Shown piece after piece: positions 43,715 through 51,721 of a stretch of 64,000 bases of DNA. This DNA is from Roseiarcus sp036513315 (GTDB taxonomy: Bacteria > Pseudomonadota > Alphaproteobacteria > Rhizobiales > Beijerinckiaceae). The notes beneath the pieces were generated by a model. It was not told where the DNA came from and searched no databases. It saw only the letters and a list, made by a program, of their open reading frames with translations. Position numbers and translations under genes: made by a program. The DNA is taken from positions 1-64,000 of the forward strand of contig DATBZF010000018.1 of assembly GCA_036513315.1 (NCBI GenBank). The letters run 5' to 3'. The first letter of the stretch is position 1, and each line of letters opens with the position of its first letter.

Positions 43715-45856
43715 ATGAGCCGCGTCGAAACGCTTCTGGCGGCGATGACGCTTGAAGAAAAAATCGGCCAGCTCAATATGGCGACCGCCGATCGCGTCGT
43801 GACTGGGCCAGTGCTGCCCGGCGACACCGAAGCGGGGATTCGCTCGGGGCGGATCGGCTGCATGCTCAATCTTTGGGGCGCCGAGCCGGCGCGGGCCATT
43901 CAGCGCATGGCGGTGGAGGAAACCCGCCTCGGAATTCCCTTGCTTCTCGGCTTCGACGTCGTCCACGGGCACCGGACCATCTTCCCAATTCCCCTGGCCG
44001 AGGCGGCCGCGTTCGACGCCGCGCTCTGGGAGCGTACGGCGCGCGTGGCGGCCGTCGAGGCGGCCGAGGACGGCATCGCCATGACCTTCGCGCCGATGCT
44101 CGACGTCACGCGCGACCCGCGCTGGGGGCGGATCGCCGAGGGGCCTGGCGAAGACCCCTGGCTGGCGTCGCGTTTCGCCGAAGCGAAGGTGCGCGGCTTC
44201 CAGGGCGACGATCTCTCGGCCGCTACGAGCGTCGCCGCCTCCGCCAAGCATTTCCTCGCCTATGGCGCGCCGACCGGCGGGCGCGACTACGCTTCGGTGG
44301 ATGTGTCCGACCGCGCCCTGCACGAAGTCTATCTGCCGCCGTTCCAGGCCGCCCTGGCGGCCGGTTGCGCCACGGTCATGCCGGGCTTCAACGACATCGC
44401 CGGCATTCCGATGACCGCCCATGTCCCGCTGCTGCGACACTGGCTGCGAGGACAGGCCGGCTTCGATGGCGTGGTCGTCTCCGACTATAATGCGATCGCC
44501 GAGCTCATTCGCCACGGCGTCGCCAGCGACCTCGTCGAGGCCGCGGCTCTCGCCCTGAAAGCCGGCGTCGACATTGACATGATGAGCAGCGCCTATGCGC
44601 GCGGCCTATCAACCGCCCTGGAGCGCGGTCTCGTCGAGATCGGCGAGATCGACGCAGCCGCGTTGCGGGTGCTCACGTTAAAAGAACAGCTAGGCCTGTT
44701 CGACGACCCCTATCGGCGCGGCGCCTCATCGGCGACAGCCGGTTCCTACGAGGCCGCGGCGCGACGGGAACTGGCGCGCGAGGCGGCGTGCCGCGCCATC
44801 GTGGTCCTGACCAATTCAGGCCTGTTGCCGCTCGCCGCGAAGTCGAGGCGCATCGCTGTTGTTGGACCGCTGGCGAACGCTCGCGCCGAAATGCGCGGTT
44901 CATGGTCCGCCGCCGGAGAGCCCGACGATCCTGTCACCATCCTTGAAGGCCTGCGCGCCGCTTTGCCCGGAAGCGAGATCGTCTTCGCCGAAGGCGTCGC
45001 CATCGACGGCGAGGATGTCCGTGGGGTTGCAGAGGCCGTCGCCGCATGCCGAGCGGCGGATGTGATTGTGCTGTGCCTTGGCGAGGCGGCGTGGATGAGC
45101 GGGGAAGCGGCGAGCCGAGCCAATCCCGTCCTGCCGGGCCGTCAACGCCAACTTGCCGAGGCGGTGCTCGATCTTGGCAAGCCGGTCGTCGCGCTGCTCT
45201 CCTGCGGGCGGCCGCTGATCGCGCCCTGGCTGGAGGAGCGCGCTGGCGCTTTGGTGGCGACCTGGTTTCTAGGCAGCGAGGCCGGCAATGCAATCGCCGA
45301 TGTCCTCACGGGTCGGTTCAATCCGACTGGCCGCCTGCCCATCACCTGGCCGCGCGACATCGGACAGGCGCCGATCTTCTACGCCGCGCGGTCGTCGGGC
45401 CGCCCCAACAATCCGAAAGATCATTACACCAGCAAATATTTAGACATGCCCGTGGAGCCGCAATTTCCCTTCGGCCATGGCCTCTCCTACAGCCCGCTCG
45501 CGCTGGAGAACCTGAGCGTCGGCGCCGAGAAGTTCCAAGCTGGCGAGGACGTTTTGGCGTCGGTGGACGTCGTCAACCAAGGCGCGATCGCCGGCGAAGC
45601 GACGATATTCCTGTTCATCCGGGACGTCGTCGCATCGGTGGCGCGACCCTTGCTCGAATTGAAAGGCCTCGCCAAAATCACGCTGGCGCCGGGCGCGCGG
45701 GAAAACGTCCGGCTGCCGGTTCCCGCTTCGGCCTTCGCGTTTCCGAACGCCGAATTCCAGCCGACGATCGAACCAGGCCGCTTTGAACTATCAGTCGGGC
45801 TCAGCGCGGACCGCACGCGCCTTCTCACCGTGAGCATCGAGGCGATCGTTGATTGA
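43715..45856 (+). CDS. GH3 beta-glucosidase
   Basis: A 713-residue GH3 exo-beta-glucosidase without signal peptide, so probably cytoplasmic. The (beta/alpha)8 domain has TMEEKIGQLN-like start residues, FAPMLDVTRDPRWGRIAEGPGEDP, SAKHFLAYG and the nucleophile Asp257 in FDGVVVSDYNA. The second domain (about 350-560) and a C-terminal fibronectin III-like domain (about 615-710) are present. GGGGGAG precedes the ATG. It is divergent from the transporter-GH144-GH15 operon, 79 bp away. It could finish beta-1,2-gluco-oligosaccharides released by the GH144-type enzyme. Confidence 0.92.
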   Translation: MSRVETLLAAMTLEEKIGQLNMATADRVVTGPVLPGDTEAGIRSGRIGCMLNLWGAEPARAIQRMAVEETRLGIPLLLGFDVVHGHRTIFPIPLAEAAAFDAALWERTARVAAVEAAEDGIAMTFAPMLDVTRDPRWGRIAEGPGEDPWLASRFAEAKVRGFQGDDLSAATSVAASAKHFLAYGAPTGGRDYASVDVSDRALHEVYLPPFQAALAAGCATVMPGFNDIAGIPMTAHVPLLRHWLRGQAGFDGVVVSDYNAIAELIRHGVASDLVEAAALALKAGVDIDMMSSAYARGLSTALERGLVEIGEIDAAALRVLTLKEQLGLFDDPYRRGASSATAGSYEAAARRELAREAACRAIVVLTNSGLLPLAAKSRRIAVVGPLANARAEMRGSWSAAGEPDDPVTILEGLRAALPGSEIVFAEGVAIDGEDVRGVAEAVAACRAADVIVLCLGEAAWMSGEAASRANPVLPGRQRQLAEAVLDLGKPVVALLSCGRPLIAPWLEERAGALVATWFLGSEAGNAIADVLTGRFNPTGRLPITWPRDIGQAPIFYAARSSGRPNNPKDHYTSKYLDMPVEPQFPFGHGLSYSPLALENLSVGAEKFQAGEDVLASVDVVNQGAIAGEATIFLFIRDVVASVARPLLELKGLAKITLAPGARENVRLPVPASAFAFPNAEFQPTIEPGRFELSVGLSADRTRLLTVSIEAIVD

Positions 45857-45885
45857 AGCTTTGGCGGCCCGCGCCGCGCCGGCGC

Positions 45886-46689
45886 CTAATTCGATCGCGC
45901 GACGCTCGCCTTCTTGGTTCCCGCCTTCTTCTTCGTACCGGTTTTCTTTGCTCTTGTCTTGGCGGCGGCGGCTTCCGTCTTCGCTGCCACCTTCTTCTTG
46001 GCGCGCGCTTTCTTCGGCAGAGCGCGCGCATTGATCTCGCCTTCCGGTCCCGGCCGGTAGGATTTGAACCGTTCGACGATGCGCATCACTTCGTCGTCGG
46101 AAAGCACGATCGGCCGTCCGGCGGTCAGCGCGAGATAATACAATTTCGCCAGCGTTTCGAGTTCGCCCGCCCGCCACATCGTCTCGGCAAGCGTCGCTCC
46201 GGTTGCGATTATGCCGTGATTGCCGAGCAGCACGCCGTTGCGCCCTTCAAGGCCGGCGACGGCGACCTCCGCCAATTCCTTGGTGCCATAGGGCGCATAG
46301 GCCGTGCAACGTATCGTCGGCCCGCCGAAAACCGCAATCATGTAGTGAGCCGCCGGGATAGGCTTATGGAGCATCGACAGAGCGGTCGCATAGGTCGGAT
46401 GGCAATGGACGATGGCGCCGACGTCCGGGCGCGCACGCATGATGTCGAGATGAAAGCGCCATTCCGCGGAGGGCTTGTAGCGCCCGGACCACGCTCCATA
46501 TTCGCCGCCCAGTGGCATCAACGCGAGCATTTCGGGTTGCATTTCGTTATAGGGAATGGCGCTGGGCGTAATCAGCATCGCCTCGCCGAGCCGCGCGGAA
46601 ACATTGCCCAGCGCGCCCTGATTTAACCCGGAAGCATTCATCGCGCGGCACCGGGCGATGATGGCGGCGCGCAGCTCCTTTTCCTTCAT
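45886..46689 (-). CDS. Class II aldolase/adducin-family protein with lysine-rich tail
   Basis: A 267-residue protein. Residues 1-225 form a class II aldolase domain: ASGLNQGALGNVSAR, the zinc-ligand motif AIVHCHPTYATALS, and LLGNHGIIATG, as in L-fuculose-phosphate aldolase relatives. The sugar phosphate is not known. The last ~42 residues are an Ala/Lys/Thr-rich, highly basic tail resembling histone H1 or the C-terminal tails of some bacterial DNA-binding proteins; this is unusual for the family. It converges on the GH3 gene with a 29 bp gap. The start is an ATG preceded by GGAATGGAA. Confidence 0.85.
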   Translation of the reverse strand: MKEKELRAAIIARCRAMNASGLNQGALGNVSARLGEAMLITPSAIPYNEMQPEMLALMPLGGEYGAWSGRYKPSAEWRFHLDIMRARPDVGAIVHCHPTYATALSMLHKPIPAAHYMIAVFGGPTIRCTAYAPYGTKELAEVAVAGLEGRNGVLLGNHGIIATGATLAETMWRAGELETLAKLYYLALTAGRPIVLSDDEVMRIVERFKSYRPGPEGEINARALPKKARAKKKVAAKTEAAAAKTRAKKTGTKKKAGTKKASVARSN

Positions 46690-46841
46690 CGGCTTCCATT
46701 CCCGCCCGCGAATCTGTTGGCGCGCGTATCCTAGAACGCTTTGCGCCTGGTGAATACGAGGCTGCCGCGTCGGGGGGACAGTTTTGTAGAATTTTGTCCT
46801 CGAGGCATGCCGCTTTCTGGCGCCGCGGCGCAGGGCCCTCT

Positions 46842-48275
46842 ATGCTGGCCCGTCCGGCATACCCCAATTCATGGACAAGCGGTGTGAACGAAGTCTCGAC
46901 CAATGTCACGTTTTTCTCTGGCCTGCTGCAGACGGTCGCCGATCGCGGGCGCGCGCTCGTCCGCTATCGTCGCGCCGCGCCGCCAAGCGTCGAAACCCTG
47001 CTTGGGCTTGCGCAAAAGCTGTTGACCGGGCGCGGCGAAGCTTCGGGAATGGCGCTCGCCGCTTCGATCCTGGCCGGCTATGGCGTTTTGACGTCGGCGC
47101 AAAGAATCGATTTCCTGACCGGCGTGGCGACGCGCTTTGGCCCTGACCTCGCCGCTTTGGGGGCCGCGGCCAAGGCGTTTCTCGCCAATCCTGACGAAAG
47201 CGAAGCAGCCACGCTCATGAAGAGGGCGGAGCCGCGCCGTCAGGAATTGCTGCGCCGCCTCAATCATGCGCCGGGGGGCACCCTGGCGCTGGTGCGCATG
47301 CGCGAGGACATGGTCGGCGCTTTGGCGGAAAGCCCGGCGCTGGTGGCGCTGGACGCCGATTTCGTCCATCTCTTCGCATCGTGGTTCAACCGAGGATTTC
47401 TTGTGCTGCGCCGCATCGACTGGACGACGCCCGCCAATATTCTGGAAAAGATCATACGCTACGAGGCGGTTCATGCGATTGAGGGCTGGGAGGACCTCCG
47501 CCGGCGGCTGGAGCCGGCCGATCGCCGCCTCTATGCGTTTTTTCACCCTGCGCTCGGCGACGAACCGCTGATCTTCGTCGAAGTCGCGCTGACCGACGCA
47601 ATTCCAGCGGCGATCGCGCCCCTGCTCTCCCCGGATCGGGCGGAACTGGCGCCGAAAGCTGCGACGACGGCGGTGTTCTATTCGATCTCCAACGCGCAAC
47701 GCGGCCTTGCGCGGGTGAGTTTCGGCAATTTCCTGATCAAGCAGGTGGTCGAGGAGTTGAAGCGCGAATGGCCGCGCCTGACCAATTTCGTCACGCTGTC
47801 GCCGGCGCCGGGCTTCGCCGGCTGGCTGCGGCGCGAAGCGTCGGACGAAAACTCGCCGGCGATTTCGTCGCAGGCCCGGCGCGCGCTGGCGCTGCTGGAA
47901 AAGCCGAATTGGCCAAACAAGACGGCGGCGCGCGAAGCGCTGCAGCGTGCGCTCGTTCCGCTCGCCGCCCATTATTTCCTGCATGCGCGCACCGCTTCAG
48001 GCCGCATCGTCGACCCTGTCGCGCGTTTTCACCTTGGCAATGGCGCGCGGTTGGAACGGCTCAATCCATTTGGCGATCTTTCCGAGGCGGCCCTGCGCCA
48101 GTCGCATGGGCTGATGGTCAACTATCTCTACGATCTTGATCATATCGAAGAGAACCATGAGGCCTACGCCAACAAGAACGAAGTGGTCGCCTCGTCGGCC
48201 GTTCGCAAGCTCGCACGCGCCAAACCGCGGGAAATCTTCGAGACGGCGCCTGACAGCGGGAGCGCGGAGTCCTGA
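46842..48275 (+). CDS. Malonyl-CoA decarboxylase
   Basis: A 477-residue malonyl-CoA decarboxylase, which turns malonyl-CoA into acetyl-CoA and CO2 in the cytoplasm. An N-terminal helical domain (about 20-160) precedes the GNAT-like catalytic domain. RRIDWTTPANILEKIIRYEAVH is split over conserved positions near 190-215. HPALGDEPLIFVEVAL, VFYSISNAQRGLARVSFGNF, FVTLSPAPGF, RFHLGNGARLERLN and SHGLMVNYLYDL are all hallmarks. The ATG at 46842 is used; a TTG at 46794 and a GTG at 46884 are alternatives. Its stop overlaps the malonyl-CoA synthetase start by one base, so they form a malonate operon. The rhizobial name is MatA. Confidence 0.92.
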   Translation: MLARPAYPNSWTSGVNEVSTNVTFFSGLLQTVADRGRALVRYRRAAPPSVETLLGLAQKLLTGRGEASGMALAASILAGYGVLTSAQRIDFLTGVATRFGPDLAALGAAAKAFLANPDESEAATLMKRAEPRRQELLRRLNHAPGGTLALVRMREDMVGALAESPALVALDADFVHLFASWFNRGFLVLRRIDWTTPANILEKIIRYEAVHAIEGWEDLRRRLEPADRRLYAFFHPALGDEPLIFVEVALTDAIPAAIAPLLSPDRAELAPKAATTAVFYSISNAQRGLARVSFGNFLIKQVVEELKREWPRLTNFVTLSPAPGFAGWLRREASDENSPAISSQARRALALLEKPNWPNKTAAREALQRALVPLAAHYFLHARTASGRIVDPVARFHLGNGARLERLNPFGDLSEAALRQSHGLMVNYLYDLDHIEENHEAYANKNEVVASSAVRKLARAKPREIFETAPDSGSAES

Positions 48276-49792
48276 TGTCGGCCAATCTGTTCGACCTCAT
48301 CCGCGCCGCCGCGCCAAATCTCGAAAAGCAGGCGATGGAATCGCTTGACGGGCCTTCGCTGACCTATGGCGCGCTGTTCGAGCGTTCAGGGCGCGCGGCC
48401 AATGCATTGATCGCGCTTGGTGTCGAGCCGGGCGACCGGGTCGCGGTGCAGATCGACAAATCGCCCGACATGATCGTCGTTATGCTTGCCTGTCTGCGCG
48501 CCGGCGCGGTGCTGTTGCCGCTGAATGCCGCCTATACGCTGGTTGAACTCGAATATTTCCTGTCCGACGCCAAGCCGGCTCTCGTCCTGTGTCGACCCGC
48601 CGTGCTGGAAGCTGTCAGCGCGCTTGTGCAGAAACTTGGATTGCCGGCGGTCGAAAGTCTTGGCGCCGCCCGGGATGGCGGCTTTGCCGAGCGCATCGCG
48701 GCGGCGCCGTCAGAATTTGCGACCGTTTCGCGCGCCAGCGACGATCTCGCCGCCATCCTCTATACGTCAGGCACCACTGGGCGCTCGAAAGGCGCCATGC
48801 TGACGCATGACAATCTCGCCTCGAATGCGCTCGCGCTGATCGACGTCTGGCGGTTCACCAGCGCCGATGTGCTGATCCATGCATTGCCGGTCTTCCATAC
48901 GCACGGACTGTTCGTCGCCACCAATGTGGCGCTGCTCAGCGGCGCCGCCATGATTTTCCAACCTCGTTTCGACGCCGACGCGATCGTCGCGGCGCTGCCG
49001 CGCGCCACCTGTCTGATGGGCGTGCCGACATTCTACGTCAGGCTCGTCGCGCACCAAGGCGTGACGCTCGAATCGACCGCGCATATGCGTCTCTTCGTGT
49101 CGGGTTCGGCGCCGTTGCTCGCCGAGACGCATGCGGCCTGGCGCGCCAGAACCGGCCACGCAATCCTCGAGCGCTATGGCATGACCGAGACCAACATGAT
49201 CACGTCCAACCCCTATGATGGCGAACGGCGCGCCGGCACGGTCGGCTTCGCGCTGCCCGGCGTCAGCCTGCGCATCGCCGAGGCCGAGACGGGCAGGGCG
49301 CTCGCACAGGGCGAGATCGGCGTCATCGAGGTCAAAGGCCCCAATGTGTTCAAGGGCTATTGGCTGATGCCGGAAAAGACGGCCGAGGAATTTCGCGCCG
49401 ATGGCTATTTCATCACCGGCGATCTGGCCAAGATCGACGAGCGCGGCTATGTGCATATTGTCGGTCGCGCCAAGGACCTGATCATATCGGGCGGTTTCAA
49501 CGTCTATCCGATCGAGATCGAGGCGGAGATCGATGCGCTCGATGGCGTGACCGAAAGCGCGGTCATCGGCCTGCCGCATCCCGACTTTGGCGAGGGCGTG
49601 ACCGCGATTGTCGTCGCGGCGCCGCACGCGCTGTTGACGGAAGAGGCGGTCCTCGCCGCCCTGCGGAATCGGCTTGCCGGCTATAAATTGCCCAAGCGCG
49701 TGTTCTTCGTCGAATCCCTGCCGCGCAACGCGATGGGCAAGGTGCAGAAGAAGGCGCTTCGGGACGCGCATGAGCGACTGTACGACAGGTAG
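48275..49792 (+). CDS. matB: Malonyl-CoA synthetase
   Basis: A 505-residue ANL-superfamily acyl-CoA synthetase that activates malonate to malonyl-CoA with ATP. ILYTSGTTGRSKGAMLTH is the phosphate loop. ERYGMTETNMITSNPYDGERR is typical of MatB/ACSF3, including the Arg that reads the malonate carboxylate, and ITGDLAKIDERGYVHIVGR and RNAMGKVQKK with catalytic Lys489 follow. Start and stop overlap the decarboxylase gene (TGATG). Together the two enzymes convert malonate to acetyl-CoA. No MatR regulator or malonate transporter is adjacent. Confidence 0.92.
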   Translation: MSANLFDLIRAAAPNLEKQAMESLDGPSLTYGALFERSGRAANALIALGVEPGDRVAVQIDKSPDMIVVMLACLRAGAVLLPLNAAYTLVELEYFLSDAKPALVLCRPAVLEAVSALVQKLGLPAVESLGAARDGGFAERIAAAPSEFATVSRASDDLAAILYTSGTTGRSKGAMLTHDNLASNALALIDVWRFTSADVLIHALPVFHTHGLFVATNVALLSGAAMIFQPRFDADAIVAALPRATCLMGVPTFYVRLVAHQGVTLESTAHMRLFVSGSAPLLAETHAAWRARTGHAILERYGMTETNMITSNPYDGERRAGTVGFALPGVSLRIAEAETGRALAQGEIGVIEVKGPNVFKGYWLMPEKTAEEFRADGYFITGDLAKIDERGYVHIVGRAKDLIISGGFNVYPIEIEAEIDALDGVTESAVIGLPHPDFGEGVTAIVVAAPHALLTEEAVLAALRNRLAGYKLPKRVFFVESLPRNAMGKVQKKALRDAHERLYDR

Positions 49793-49829
49793 CGCCTGCT
49801 GGCGGCCTGGGCCGAACCACGAGGCAGGA

Positions 49830-50690
49830 ATGGACGCGCTGACGCCGCATGAGAAAAACGCCGACCAGGCGGCCTATTGGAACGGCCCGGGCGGTCAGCA
49901 CTGGACGAACCGGCAGGAAATCCAGGACGCGGTTTTGGCGCCCGTCTCGCAAGCCCTGATCGCCCGCGCAGCGATTGCGCCGGGCGAGAGCATCATCGAC
50001 ATTGGTTGCGGCTGCGGCGCCACCACTTTGGCGATCGCGGCGCAGACCGGCCCAGCGGGCCGCGCTCTCGGTCTCGATATATCAGCGCCGATGCTGGCGA
50101 GGGCGAAGGAGCGGACGCCGCCGGGCGCCCCCGTGCGTTGGACTGTCGCCGATGCGACTGTCTATCCCTTCGAACCCGGGAGCGCCGATCTGTTGTTCTC
50201 ACGGTTCGGCGTGATGTTCTTCGCCGATCCCGCCCTTTCCTTCGCCAATATGCGCGCGGCGTTGCGTTCGGGCGGCCGTCTCGCTTTCGCCTGCTGGCGC
50301 GAGCCGCGGCAAAACCCCTGGCTGACGCTGCCCCTGCAGGCGGCCTATCAGCATGCGCCGCGTCCGCCCGAACTCGGTCCTGAAGATCCCGGGCCATTCT
50401 CATTCGCGAGCGAGGAGAGGGTCAAAGGCGTGCTGGGCAAGGCGGGCTTCTCGTCGATCGCCATGCAGCCTGTCGATCTTCGGCTCGACATTGCCGACGG
50501 CGGCGGCCTTGACGCCGCCGTCGAAGGCGCGCTGGAAATCGGACCGGCGAGCCGCGCGCTCGAAGGGCAGCCGTCGGAAGTCAGAACAGCCGCGGCGGGC
50601 GCCATCCGCGCCGCACTGGCGCCCCACCACAAGGGCGATAGCGTGCCGCTGGACGCGGCGATCTGGATCGTGACCGCGGTCAATCCCTAG
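49830..50690 (+). CDS. Class I SAM-dependent methyltransferase
   Basis: A 286-residue methyltransferase. Motif I reads IIDIGCGCGATTLAIA, with LGLDISAPML as motif II and a family-typical FGVMFFADPALSFANMRAALRSGGRLAFACW motif region (positions about 130-165). The substrate is unknown. GAGGCAGGA precedes the ATG at 49830; the longer open frame overlaps matB and looks non-coding. It follows matB by 37 bp and is probably part of the same transcript. Its stop overlaps that of the convergent SDR gene. Confidence 0.85.
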   Translation: MDALTPHEKNADQAAYWNGPGGQHWTNRQEIQDAVLAPVSQALIARAAIAPGESIIDIGCGCGATTLAIAAQTGPAGRALGLDISAPMLARAKERTPPGAPVRWTVADATVYPFEPGSADLLFSRFGVMFFADPALSFANMRAALRSGGRLAFACWREPRQNPWLTLPLQAAYQHAPRPPELGPEDPGPFSFASEERVKGVLGKAGFSSIAMQPVDLRLDIADGGGLDAAVEGALEIGPASRALEGQPSEVRTAAAGAIRAALAPHHKGDSVPLDAAIWIVTAVNP

Positions 50691-51541
50691 ATTTTCGATT
50701 GCATGAAATCGGCGAAGGCCTGTTTGTAATCGGGATGCCAGCGCGATAAGGCCGGCCGGTTCTTGACGATGTCCTGCGCCGCCCACAAGATTCGACGTTC
50801 GTCCATATCGCGCGTCACATCATTGTCTGGACAGAGCAGGTAGAAATCGCCGGCCGCCATCGCTTCCAGCATGAAGTCGATGACCTGTTCAGGCGTCCAG
50901 GCGCCGGCGGGTTTTTCGGAGACGCGCACGCGTGTGAAGCCTGTGAAAGTGAAGCCCGGCACGAGCAGGTGCGCCGTCACCGCACAACCTTCCGTGTTGC
51001 GCAATTCATGGGCGAGGGCTTCGGTGACGACCTTCACGCCAGCTTTCGTCACATTATAGGCCGTTTCACCCGGCGGGCAGGTGATGCCCTGTTTCGATCC
51101 GGTGTTGACGATGGCGCAGGGCGTCGCTTGCGCGATCATCGCCGGCGCGAATATCTGCACGCCATGAATCACTCCCCAGAGATTGACTTCGAGGATTTTG
51201 CGCCAGCGCGCGGGATCGCCGAGTAGGGTCCCGCCCCCTTCGACGCCTGCATTGTTCATCAGGAACGCGACCTCGCCGAAGCTTTCATAAGCCAAGTCCT
51301 TGAGCCCCTGCACGTCTTCGCGGCGGCTCACATCGGCGAGCATCGTACGAATGTCGCCAGGGTTCGCGGCATGCCTTGCGACTTCGGCGGCGGCGCGGCC
51401 GAGCGCGGGGCCGTCGATGTCGGCCAGGCACAGCTTCATGCCGAGGCTGGCGAGCTTTGTCGCGGCGGCAAGCCCGATGCCGCTGGCGGCGCCGGTGATG
51501 ACCGCGGTGCGATCTTTGGTCAAGGCGGGGTGGAGCGGCAT
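50687..51541 (-). CDS. SDR-family oxidoreductase
   Basis: A 284-residue short-chain dehydrogenase with a Rossmann fold. The cofactor motif is TGAASGIG and NNAGVEG follows. The active site is Ser (NTGSKQG) with YNVTK (Tyr-x3-Lys). Asp in CLADIDGP after the second strand suggests preference for NAD(H) (inference). The substrate is unknown. The ATG at 51541 follows GAGAGATG. It converges with the methyltransferase gene; the two stop codons overlap. Confidence 0.88.
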   Translation of the reverse strand: MPLHPALTKDRTAVITGAASGIGLAAATKLASLGMKLCLADIDGPALGRAAAEVARHAANPGDIRTMLADVSRREDVQGLKDLAYESFGEVAFLMNNAGVEGGGTLLGDPARWRKILEVNLWGVIHGVQIFAPAMIAQATPCAIVNTGSKQGITCPPGETAYNVTKAGVKVVTEALAHELRNTEGCAVTAHLLVPGFTFTGFTRVRVSEKPAGAWTPEQVIDFMLEAMAAGDFYLLCPDNDVTRDMDERRILWAAQDIVKNRPALSRWHPDYKQAFADFMQSKI

Positions 51542-51635
51542 TTCATCTCTCTTTCGGGGAAGGGCGGCGTCCGAGGGGGCGTGTCGATCAATTCTCGCAT
51601 CCAAGCATTTGTGTAAAGCGTTCGTTAACTCAGTT

Positions 51636-51700
51636 TACCCGGGTACCCGCCGATTTGGATTTCTATAAGGAATTCGTGTTTCGCTGAACCCGCGAATTCC
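51636..51700. promoter_or_regulatory. Two palindromes upstream of the HerA-like gene
   Basis: The 180 bp between the SDR and HerA-like genes contains TACCCGGGTA (51636-51645) and the inverted repeat GGAATTCG-N16-CGAATTCC (51669-51676 and 51693-51700). The second ends 21 bp before the TTG start. They may be operators or a leader hairpin. Confidence 0.35.
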
Positions 51701-51721
51701 GCCGATACGCTAGGATGCGCC

